Below, piece by piece: positions 17,810-25,841 of a DNA stretch of 64,000 nucleotides. The stretch is taken from positions 1-64,000 of the forward strand of contig NZ_MCUV01000018.1 in the NCBI RefSeq assembly GCF_002873395.1. The letters run 5' to 3'. Positions within the stretch are counted from its first letter, which is position 1; each line of letters starts with the position of its first letter. The position numbers were made by a program, and so were the translations under genes. This DNA comes from Vibrio sp. 10N.286.49.B3. GTDB taxonomy: Bacteria > Pseudomonadota > Gammaproteobacteria > Enterobacterales > Vibrionaceae. The notes beneath the pieces were generated by a model. That model ran no database searches. It saw nothing but the letters and a program-made list of their open reading frames with translations, and had not been told where the DNA came from.

Positions 17810-19021
17810 TTATTTACGCAGATTATGATCAGCAGACAAGCTTGTTGCGTGGGCATTATTTGTTGCAAAAAATTGTGCACTAAATAATGAGTAAACAAGA
17901 ATTTGACCAGCAAAAATTGCACAAAACATCAATAATGCCGATAGACCAATATTGGGTATAGGTAGAATAGCAGTAGCAAAAAAGGATTCACTCGCCCCTA
18001 CCACAATACGACTGCCTGGCACTAAAATAATAATACCTTGAATGATGTAGATTAGAGGCGGAACTTGACGCAGTTTTCCGGCTAACAATCCATATACAGT
18101 AATGAGAATAGTACTAATCCACGTACCAACAACCCAGTCACTTGTAAACCAATGTGGTCCCCACATACCGATAGCAGCGACAGGTAACCCAATTAGAATA
18201 TCGGTTAAACTTGCATTAAAAATCAAACCTATAGCGACTGAAATTCCGATAAGCGCCAAAATATGTAACGCAAGCGGTATTTGATTAATAAAAGGTTCTG
18301 CAATATTTTCGCCCGCCAAACTCGATAGGCTTAACCCTAAAACAATGCCAATGAATATCTTCATGACAATAAGGCTACTTTGAGCCAATAACTCGATCCC
18401 AGAGCGAAAGTCATTTAAGGCGAAACTGGCAAGGGCATTGGTTACGGTTAACCCTGGAATGAACAAAACAATTGATGATATACACAATGCCAATATCGGT
18501 ATGTGAGGGATATATAATGCTAATAAGCCAACGAAAAAGCTGGAAATAAACGCAACAAAGAATTCGGTTAAAATGGCACGCTTACCAGTAAATAGAACTT
18601 GTGTCAGCCACGCAATAAAGCCAAGTATAATGGAAACCCCAACGGCAAAATAAGTACTCCCAACCAACATTAAGTAGCAGGGTGGTAATAATACATTGGC
18701 TAAACACATCACTCCATTTGAATAGCCTTGCAAGTTAGGTGAGTCACTTTTTTCCGAGCCATTTTTGATGGTATGAACGAGTGTGCGTAAGTTAACCGAG
18801 GGCGGTGTTTTGGTTTGCATGACTACCTTTTGAGTGGGCTGCTCAAAAATAGTGACAATTTTTGTTGGTGTTACATCGATAGAGATCTCAATGTTTTTTT
18901 GTTTGGCATACTCTTTTGTATATTTGGCAACAGAATATGGTGCACATCCCGATTTATGTAATCTGTCTGAATATAGCAGGATATCATCATAAGCAGGTTG
19001 GATAGTGGTTTCTTGGTTCAT
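17810..19021 (-). CDS. ThrE-type threonine/serine exporter (fused YjjP-YjjB)
   Basis: A 403-residue protein starting at the ATG at 19021, where AAGGAT lies 6-7 bases upstream; the frame opens at 19111. The N-terminal half is a YjjP/DUF1212 domain with a soluble start (LHKSGCAPYSVAKYT and a strand region) and membrane helices. The C-terminal half is a YjjB/DUF3815-type helix bundle (VPPLIYIIQGIIILVPGSR). About ten membrane spans are visible. In Corynebacterium ThrE is one fused chain, while E. coli YjjP and YjjB are separate and work together; this gene has the fused form. Family members export small amino acids or succinate. It is convergent with the amidohydrolase operon. Confidence 0.8.
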   Translation of the reverse strand: MNQETTIQPAYDDILLYSDRLHKSGCAPYSVAKYTKEYAKQKNIEISIDVTPTKIVTIFEQPTQKVVMQTKTPPSVNLRTLVHTIKNGSEKSDSPNLQGYSNGVMCLANVLLPPCYLMLVGSTYFAVGVSIILGFIAWLTQVLFTGKRAILTEFFVAFISSFFVGLLALYIPHIPILALCISSIVLFIPGLTVTNALASFALNDFRSGIELLAQSSLIVMKIFIGIVLGLSLSSLAGENIAEPFINQIPLALHILALIGISVAIGLIFNASLTDILIGLPVAAIGMWGPHWFTSDWVVGTWISTILITVYGLLAGKLRQVPPLIYIIQGIIILVPGSRIVVGASESFFATAILPIPNIGLSALLMFCAIFAGQILVYSLFSAQFFATNNAHATSLSADHNLRK

Positions 19022-19259
19022 AGTTATCCTTTGAAAAGAGATGATGGCATAGGCACCAACTAATGATACATATAAATCACAAGTAATAAAATTTTTATAT
19101 ACAATAACCAACCAGATAGATATTCATGATGAATTGTTTGGTGGTATTTTTATAGATAAAATCTATGTATAGGTTAGTGCTGTAAATTATAGCCATGAAT
19201 GCATCACTATGTTACAACTACAGTGCTAATCTCAGATCATTATATTCAAGGATGAACCG

Positions 19260-19778
19260 ATGAAAAAAATAATATTGATATTTACCGCGTTACTCCTTAA
19301 CGGTTGCTTAGGGATGCCAACTACGGTTACGCCAGTGAGTGATTTTGAATTAAATCGATACTTAGGCTCATGGTATGAAATCGCCCGTTTAGATCATTCT
19401 TTTGAAAGAGGACTTAGTCAGGTCTCTGCTCAGTATCAACTGAAAGAAGATGGTGGCGTTCAAGTGATAAATCGAGGTTTTTCAGCAGAAAGTAATGAAT
19501 GGCAGGAAGCTGAAGGGAAAGCTTACTTTGTTGATGCACAGAATCAAGGCTATCTTAAAGTATCATTCTTTGGTCCGTTCTATGGCTCATATATTGTCTT
19601 TGAATTAGATAAACAAGATTACCAATACGCATTTGTATCAGGACCTAATCTTGATTATTTATGGTTACTAGCGCGAACACCGGTTGTTGAACAAGAAGTG
19701 ATCGATAAGTTTATGGCGATGTCTCGAGAGCGTGGTTTTGATGTCGAAAATATAATATTGGTCGAACAGTCAGAGTAG
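19260..19778 (+). CDS. blc: Outer-membrane lipocalin Blc
   Basis: A 172-residue lipoprotein (lipobox LNGC, Cys16). The lipocalin signature is exact: YLGSWYEIARLDHSFERGL (G-x-W-Y-E-I-A-R), followed by the antiparallel strand pattern and SGPNLDYLWLLARTP, the conserved third block with the Arg. Blc proteins are outer-membrane lipocalins that bind lysophospholipids or fatty acids and are induced by envelope stress. The length agrees with E. coli Blc (177 residues). It stands alone between the ThrE-like gene (divergent) and a large signalling gene (convergent). Confidence 0.9.
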   Translation: MKKIILIFTALLLNGCLGMPTTVTPVSDFELNRYLGSWYEIARLDHSFERGLSQVSAQYQLKEDGGVQVINRGFSAESNEWQEAEGKAYFVDAQNQGYLKVSFFGPFYGSYIVFELDKQDYQYAFVSGPNLDYLWLLARTPVVEQEVIDKFMAMSRERGFDVENIILVEQSE

Positions 19779-19806
19779 TACAATAATATTTCTAAACGTT
19801 ACGCTT

Positions 19807-19845
19807 AACAGGGTTAGCATTAATTATATTTGCTAACCCTGTGTT
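19807..19845. terminator. Hairpin between convergent blc and GGDEF-EAL gene
   Basis: A 12-bp stem ACAGGGTTAGCA/TGCTAACCCTGT with no strong T-run. It is the only structure between the two converging genes and probably acts as a bidirectional terminator. Confidence 0.55.
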
Positions 19846-19870
19846 ATCTCCTCGGACTCTCGGTGGGATT

Positions 19871-22800
19871 TTATAGGCAAGGTTCAGCAGTAGGTGAAAA
19901 ATAGTACTTTTCAAAATCTTGCGCCTTGAGAGCAGGGCTGTAAATAAATCCTTGGATTAAATCACAGCCAATATCTTTAACTAAATTAAGCTCTTCTTTT
20001 GTCTCAACACCCTCGGCAACGGTTTCATAAGAAAATGAATGGCACAGCATTACAATGGCGTTGACAATATCTCTACTCGATTTCTGGTTGTGTATATCCG
20101 CAATAAAAGAACGATCAATCTTTACGATATCAAGGGGTAGTTGCTGTAATAATGATAAAGAAGAGTAACCTGTACCAAAGTCATCTAAAGCTATCTTGAT
20201 ACCAACACTAGCCAATTCGTTAAGCATTATTCGACTATTTTCAAGATTGGCAATCGCTGCTGATTCAGTGATTTCAACGATAATATTGTTAGGATCACCG
20301 CCTTCAGAACGGATAATATTGATAAATTCATGCGCAAAATTCGATCGCATAAGTTGACCAGGGCTAATATTAATTGATAGTTTTAAAGGTGGTTGGTGAG
20401 GATGCTTTTTGTGCCACTCGACTTGCTGCCTGACTGATTTACGTGCAATTTGTGCCCCTAGTTTACAAATAAGGCTACTTTCCTCGGCAACCGGGATAAA
20501 TTGTGCAGGGCTAACATGACCAAGTACCGGTGAGTGCCAGCGCGCTAAACTTTCAAACCCATAAATTTCGTTAGTGTGGGGATTAAATTTAGGCTGAAAA
20601 TGCACTTCAAGCTCGTCCTTATCTAAGGCTTGCTTTAGTTGTTGTTCGAGTGTCATCTGAAATTTAACATCAGCATCCATGGTTGGATTATAAAGCATGA
20701 CGTGTGTATTACGTGTTTGTTTTGCTTTATACATGGCAATATCTGCTTTTTTCAACAACCCATCAGATGTTTGAGCATCCTTTGGATAGAATGCAATACC
20801 AATACTGCCATGAGTTGATAATTCAATATTCTGATGGATAAACGGTTTCTCGATAGATTGTAATATACGCTGACCTAAAATAAGAGCATCTTCTTCGTTA
20901 TCAATATTACAAAAGCAGACGAATTCATCACCGCCAAATCGAGAAATGAAATCGTCATCACGCACGGCTTCTTTTATTGATGATGCAACATGCTGTAGTA
21001 GAGCATCACCGACGTCATGACCAAAAGTATCATTCACAAACTTAAATCGATCGAGATCCATAAGCATAACGACCTGAGATGTTTCTGAATTATTATTAAT
21101 ATGATGGCTCATTGTGTCAGTCATCATTTGTCTATTTGGAATGCCAGTTAACGTATCATAATATGCCATGGCTTCAATTTTTTCTGCGGAACGCTTTTGT
21201 TCGGTAATATCAGTCATTGAACCAATAAAACGCACCGGTTGCCCTTTGTTATTACGAACAGCTTCACCACTTGCATCGACCCATAAATAGGTATTATCTG
21301 AAGCTTGAATACGATAATGCAGCTTAAAAGGAATATCGTGCTCGAAGTGCAATTGAAGTTTGCGTTCAACGATAGATAAGTCATCAGGGTGGATGCGTTC
21401 ACAAAATCCCATATGCTGATTTTGCTGTTGTGCAATGACGCTTTTAAATCCGATCATCTCTAATAAACGTGGATTCCAATGAACGTTATTAGTTTGCAGA
21501 TCCCAATCCCAAATACCATCATTTGAAGTTTTAGCAACAACACCAAGTTGATGAGCAAGTTCTTGAGATTTTTTCTCCCTACTTTTCACTGATTCTATCA
21601 AAGAGTCACGCTCAATAAATAAAGACAGCATATCTAAATAGTTATTAAACATACTATAACCAGATAATGAATAGTCTTTATCAAGGTCGTCTACAACCGC
21701 CATGATTGTCCAATGAATTTTATTATCAGTTGAAATTGGGACGAGGGTAATAATGTAATGATCAGGCAGAGAGTAATTAAAAAGCTGTTCAGGTGGGTAG
21801 CGTTTTACATGGCAGTTGACGAAATTGTTTTCGTTCAATTGGCGATCAATTTCACCTCGAACACAAAAATCTCTGATTGATAATATCGAGGAGTGCTGAG
21901 AATTCCACTCTGCCGAACAAGCCCAATAATGTGATGATCCAAAAATACTAGGTAAGTTTTGAATTGATTTAAAACCATTTTGAGCTAAATCTAAAAAAGA
22001 TTCGTTAATTTTTTCTGTTGTATTTAGCGACTCTTTATCAACGAGCTGCCTTAGAATAGAAACTTCGGTTTTGTGCTGCATAGAAACTGGGCTACCACAA
22101 GACTGACGAATTTTTAGTTGCTGAGGAACTAACGTTGTTTCTTTTAATACATTTCCACCGTTAATTTGGTCTAAGATTTGGGTTACAGCTTTTTCAGTAA
22201 CAAGCTCTAAATTTTGGTCTACTGAGGTGAGAGAAGGTTTTAATCGACTGCCTAGATAGGTATTATCGATGCTGGCAATTGCAACATCTTTAGGTATTTG
22301 AGTGCCTAAAGATTGAAGTTGTTCAATGAGACCAACAGCGTTGTAATCTGTCGCGCAGACAATCGCTTCACAGTCGGATCTTTTTTCATGGAACATTCGT
22401 GCGGCTTGACGTCCCCCAGGAAGCGTTGATTCGGTGACATTAAAAAGCCAATCAGGTGAAAAAGTAATATTGTGTTCTTTTAATTTTTCTACATAGCTTT
22501 TAAAGCGAATACGAATATCATTAACACCAAGGTTACCACAAAAGCCAATTTTAGTGAGCCCTTGTTCTATAAAAAGTTGAACTGCTTTGGTTACACCGTC
22601 ACATTGGTCGCTTTCTACTTGCTCAACAGCAAGAGGGTAGTAGCTCCCCCCCATGGAAACAACAGCAATGTTTTTTTCAATCGCTTGTTCGACCAACTGA
22701 AACGAAGCTGAGTGCAAAACAGTGATTAAGCCATCAAGTTTCTCTAAGGCTAAAGGTAGGTTAAAGTTTGTTGAAGCACCCGTCCGAATGAGCACTAAAT

Positions 22801-22924
22801 TAAAGTGATGCTGCTGAGCTAGCCGGCGTAGACATGCAGTTATTTCTCCCATATAAAAGCCACTTAGCTGGGGAAGAACTACACCTATCGTAAGGTTATT
22901 TGATGACGTTATGTTTGAGTGCAT
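19871..22924 (-). CDS. LacI-type sensor / PAS / GGDEF / EAL signalling protein
   Basis: About 1017 residues from the ATG at 22924. The first about 280 residues read like the effector-binding part of a LacI regulator without its DNA-binding head (TIGVVLPQLSGFYMGEI, KIGFCGNLGVNDIRIRF, DCEAIVCATDYNAVGLI, DVAIASIDNTYLGSRLKPSLTSVDQN). A middle region of unknown type is followed by a PAS/PAC unit (GIWDWDLQTNNVHWN to FIGSMTDITEQ), a GGDEF domain with the intact FGGDEF, and an EAL domain with ESLARW, DDFGTGYSSL, KIDRSFI and AEGVET, so both activities may be intact. No signal peptide or membrane span is seen, so it should sense a cytoplasmic ligand, probably sugar-like, and tune c-di-GMP. Confidence 0.88.
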   Translation of the reverse strand: MHSNITSSNNLTIGVVLPQLSGFYMGEITACLRRLAQQHHFNLVLIRTGASTNFNLPLALEKLDGLITVLHSASFQLVEQAIEKNIAVVSMGGSYYPLAVEQVESDQCDGVTKAVQLFIEQGLTKIGFCGNLGVNDIRIRFKSYVEKLKEHNITFSPDWLFNVTESTLPGGRQAARMFHEKRSDCEAIVCATDYNAVGLIEQLQSLGTQIPKDVAIASIDNTYLGSRLKPSLTSVDQNLELVTEKAVTQILDQINGGNVLKETTLVPQQLKIRQSCGSPVSMQHKTEVSILRQLVDKESLNTTEKINESFLDLAQNGFKSIQNLPSIFGSSHYWACSAEWNSQHSSILSIRDFCVRGEIDRQLNENNFVNCHVKRYPPEQLFNYSLPDHYIITLVPISTDNKIHWTIMAVVDDLDKDYSLSGYSMFNNYLDMLSLFIERDSLIESVKSREKKSQELAHQLGVVAKTSNDGIWDWDLQTNNVHWNPRLLEMIGFKSVIAQQQNQHMGFCERIHPDDLSIVERKLQLHFEHDIPFKLHYRIQASDNTYLWVDASGEAVRNNKGQPVRFIGSMTDITEQKRSAEKIEAMAYYDTLTGIPNRQMMTDTMSHHINNNSETSQVVMLMDLDRFKFVNDTFGHDVGDALLQHVASSIKEAVRDDDFISRFGGDEFVCFCNIDNEEDALILGQRILQSIEKPFIHQNIELSTHGSIGIAFYPKDAQTSDGLLKKADIAMYKAKQTRNTHVMLYNPTMDADVKFQMTLEQQLKQALDKDELEVHFQPKFNPHTNEIYGFESLARWHSPVLGHVSPAQFIPVAEESSLICKLGAQIARKSVRQQVEWHKKHPHQPPLKLSINISPGQLMRSNFAHEFINIIRSEGGDPNNIIVEITESAAIANLENSRIMLNELASVGIKIALDDFGTGYSSLSLLQQLPLDIVKIDRSFIADIHNQKSSRDIVNAIVMLCHSFSYETVAEGVETKEELNLVKDIGCDLIQGFIYSPALKAQDFEKYYFSPTAEPCL

Positions 22925-23452
22925 TTTATTTTCTATCTTATAAGTATATAGATTACATCCGCACTGCACGAAAAATAGATGTAATCACCCCTAGCATATA
23001 AACCATGCCATTTTTCGAACAGGGGAGGACGACCTTAATTTAACGTATTGTCTTTCTGTGCAATTGTTATAGTTTTCTGCATCAGAATAAATAGACTAAA
23101 CACCATTGCTAATAAATGGAAACAATATTGCGTTTTTGAAGCGCAAAAAAAGTAGAATTGTAAGCGATATAACATTTTGAGCGAGAAGGTATGCTGCTAT
23201 ATCACAATAACGAAAGATAAACCCCTAACTTTTTATACGTAAATAACACCATGATTAAACGAGAATAATTTAACTGTTTACATATCTTACAATTAAGACA
23301 GTTTTTCCGTCGCTAGTTTGATTTCGATCACTATGAAAGTTGTCAATTATCTCCCTGTTGCATAATAATAACAGGGCTCTAATTAGAACAGAGTACAGGG
23401 TAGTTTAAGTTAGGTACTTTGTCACCAATAGCAAGAATATGAGGGAAGGGAT
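22925..23452. other. Divergent intergenic region with stacked inverted repeats
   Basis: A 528-base gap between the signalling gene (minus) and the Tad/vWA gene (plus), with no ORF of note. Near its right end (23353-23397) are an inverted repeat CCCTGTT/AACAGGG, a second one CTCT-N9-AGAG and a third TACAGGG copy just before the next gene. They look like regulator sites for the vWA gene. The rest shows nothing recognisable. Confidence 0.4.
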
Positions 23453-24820
23453 ATGAATACGATGAAGAAACAGCAAGGGCATGCCGCCATTTTATTTGTC
23501 ATGTTAGTCCCTCTTTTTTTTGGTGTTTTTATCTTAGCCAGTGATGGTGCGCGAGCATTGCAGACAAAAGCTCGAATTAATGATGCGGTAGAGGTAGCAA
23601 CTTTAGCCGTTACCGCAAGAAATGCAGATAATACGGTTGCCGAAGATGGGGCACCTGATGGTGGCAGTGAAGCCAATAGAAAACTGGTTGTTGAATACCT
23701 CGAGCAGTATTTACCGGATATTGATTCGGTTGATATGGATAAGCTAAAAATAGTAAAGAATACGTGTGTTGACCTTAATGAATGTGATGATGAAAAAGGG
23801 CGCTTTTATCAATATCAAATCACAGCCAATACCGTTCATAAGTCATGGTTTCCAGGTGGAGATGCGATACCAGGCTTGGGTGAGACTTTTAATGTGGCTA
23901 GTAGTTCAACGGTAAGAAAATTTCAGAGTGAAGCTGTTGATGTCATGCTAGTGGCAGACTTTTCAGGGTCTATGCTATGGGATATATCAGGTGATACAAA
24001 TCCAAGTAATGATGCTGATAGAAAATATAAGCAACTTGTTAAGGTGATACAAGAAGTTTCAGATGAGTTAGAGAGATTTAATGACCTCAACACCAGCCAA
24101 ACTAATCAAATGGGCGTGTCAGTGTTTAATTTTTATACGACCGAGGCAGGCGGTAGCGCTATTATTGATAAGGTTAGTAAAACTTGCTATGAAGATCAGT
24201 TTCTATATAGCAGTTCAAACGAAGTAGACTTAAAAAAGACGGCTTCCATTGACAATATATTTAATAAAAGAACATCGTGTAAAAATGTAGCAAATTCGGG
24301 TGGTAGTTTTAAAAATATCCCTTTAACGGACGAGTTTAGCACTTTTAATGAATCCTTAGGGAAATTTTCTCCAGGAGGGGGAACCTCATCGGTACAAGGT
24401 ATTATCCGCGGCGCTCAGATGTTAGAGGAAGGCATCAATAATCGCCGTTTAATGATTGTTCTCTCTGATGGTTTAGATTCACACAGTCAACATCCATTGA
24501 AAAGTGGTGGTTATGGTAATTATGCTGGAAGTGGTACAGGTTCTTATCTCAAAGTAAGCTATGACTTAATTAATGATCATGGTTTATGTGAAAATGTAAA
24601 AGAAGGTCTAACCGATGCTGAAGGCACTAAAAAGCAGGTTAAATTAGTTGGTATAGGTTTTGGTTATGATTTATCAAGTAAACCAAGTGGTGCCGATGCA
24701 GATATTACAGGGTTAGAAGACTGTGTTGGAGAAGCTAACCTATATGAGGCTGCGAACCTTGATGAAGTTCTCGATATTATCTTAGAGTTAATTTCGGAAG
24801 AAATCGGTCACTTTAGATAA
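23453..24820 (+). CDS. TadE/TadG-like protein with von Willebrand factor A domain
   Basis: A 455-residue protein. Its N-terminus QGHAAILFVMLVPLFFGVFILASDGARAL is the TadE/G-type leader and single membrane helix of Flp pilus pseudopilin-like proteins. The bulk is a vWA domain with the metal site DFSGSM (about residues 168-173), SPGGGTSSVQGI and VLSDGLDSHS in order. Several cysteines (VDLNECDD, SKTCYED, RTSCKN, HGLCEN, EDCVGE) suggest periplasmic disulfides. TadG-like vWA proteins normally lie in tad loci with TadA/B/C and RcpA; none is nearby. A strong AGGGA purine tract precedes the ATG. It may be an orphan pilus tip or surface protein. Confidence 0.75.
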   Translation: MNTMKKQQGHAAILFVMLVPLFFGVFILASDGARALQTKARINDAVEVATLAVTARNADNTVAEDGAPDGGSEANRKLVVEYLEQYLPDIDSVDMDKLKIVKNTCVDLNECDDEKGRFYQYQITANTVHKSWFPGGDAIPGLGETFNVASSSTVRKFQSEAVDVMLVADFSGSMLWDISGDTNPSNDADRKYKQLVKVIQEVSDELERFNDLNTSQTNQMGVSVFNFYTTEAGGSAIIDKVSKTCYEDQFLYSSSNEVDLKKTASIDNIFNKRTSCKNVANSGGSFKNIPLTDEFSTFNESLGKFSPGGGTSSVQGIIRGAQMLEEGINNRRLMIVLSDGLDSHSQHPLKSGGYGNYAGSGTGSYLKVSYDLINDHGLCENVKEGLTDAEGTKKQVKLVGIGFGYDLSSKPSGADADITGLEDCVGEANLYEAANLDEVLDIILELISEEIGHFR

Positions 24821-24894
24821 GGTATATTCCTCTTTTATTGTCACTATGAAGTACAACTATAAATAGCCCATTACAGTCAGAGTCATACAATAAT

Positions 24895-25740
24895 ATGTGG
24901 AAAACGTTGCTCTTAACAGGGCTAGCATTAATTGCTTTTGCAGGTAACTCGGTATTATCACGTCTTGCTCTCGGTGAAGGGACGATTGATGCGATAAGTT
25001 TTGCTTCGATCCGCTTGCTCTCTGGCGCGTTGTTTTTGTCTTTGCTCGTTTTACTGAAAACCAAAAAACCGATCGAATTAAAAAGAGGCAATTGGGCATC
25101 GAGTCTCTCTCTCTTTTTGTATGCAATGAGTTTTTCTTATGCCTATTTAACCCTTGATACCGGCGTTGGTGCACTTATCCTTTTTGGTTGTGTACAGGCG
25201 ACCCTCATTGTTTATGGTACCATTAAGGGGGAACGTTTAAGAGCATTAGAATGGTTTGGCTTATTGCTAGCCTTTATTGGTGTGACTATTTTATTAAAAC
25301 CAAGCTCATCGGCTCCGTCTCTAAGTGGCGTCATACTAATGAGTATCTCAGGTATCGCTTGGGGACTTTATACGATAGTTGGCAGAGGTTCGAAAACGCC
25401 ACTGATTGATACGACTTATAATTTCATTCGAACAGCACCTTTTGTTGTGGTTATTATGGCGTTATTTTTCAATCAAATTGAGCTATCAAATAAAGGCATA
25501 ATATTAGCGCTACTTTCGGGGGCGATTATGTCAGGGGTAGGGTATGCAATTTGGTATTCCGCCTTAGCTAAATTAACGACAATTCAAGCGGGTGTTGTGC
25601 AGTTATTAGTCCCATTAATTGCAGCTTGCGGTGGGATTGTCTTTTCGAATGAACAGCTATCTGCAACCTTTATCATCGCATCATTTTTAGTCTTAGGTGG
25701 GGTTTTGTTAGTGTTGGTTGGTAAGCTGTCCCCTAAATAA
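24895..25740 (+). CDS. DMT superfamily transporter (EamA family)
   Basis: A 281-residue protein with ten hydrophobic segments in two EamA repeats. Repeat 1 starts LLLTGLALIAFAGNSVLSRLAL and repeat 2 starts SGVILMSISGIAWGLYTIVGRG, each ending in the usual helix with a Pro or Gly. Members export metabolites such as amino acids. The gene starts 74 bp after the vWA gene and ends about 100 bp before a convergent CpdB-like gene. A partial, internally deleted copy of its last part lies beyond that gene at 28275-28405. The substrate is not evident. Confidence 0.85.
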   Translation: MWKTLLLTGLALIAFAGNSVLSRLALGEGTIDAISFASIRLLSGALFLSLLVLLKTKKPIELKRGNWASSLSLFLYAMSFSYAYLTLDTGVGALILFGCVQATLIVYGTIKGERLRALEWFGLLLAFIGVTILLKPSSSAPSLSGVILMSISGIAWGLYTIVGRGSKTPLIDTTYNFIRTAPFVVVIMALFFNQIELSNKGIILALLSGAIMSGVGYAIWYSALAKLTTIQAGVVQLLVPLIAACGGIVFSNEQLSATFIIASFLVLGGVLLVLVGKLSPK

Positions 25741-25779
25741 AGAGAAGCGCTTAATGGGTTTTGAAACTAGATAGACACA

Positions 25780-25808
25780 AAAAGCCAGCTATATAAATAG
25801 CCGGCTTA
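25780..25808 (-). terminator. Terminator of the CpdB-like gene
   Basis: An 11-bp stem (25782-25792 with 25797-25807, one wobble) with a 4-base loop. Read on the minus strand it ends in GGCTTTTTG, so it serves the CpdB-like gene; it could also act on the DMT gene. Confidence 0.7.
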
Positions 25809-25841
25809 ATATTAAACTCAATGTTTATAGGTTCAAGGTCA

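Noticed and set aside
24857..25174. Minus-strand ORF of about 105 codons across the DMT gene start
   Set aside because: Wholly within the shadow of a well-supported transporter gene, with no recognisable domain.
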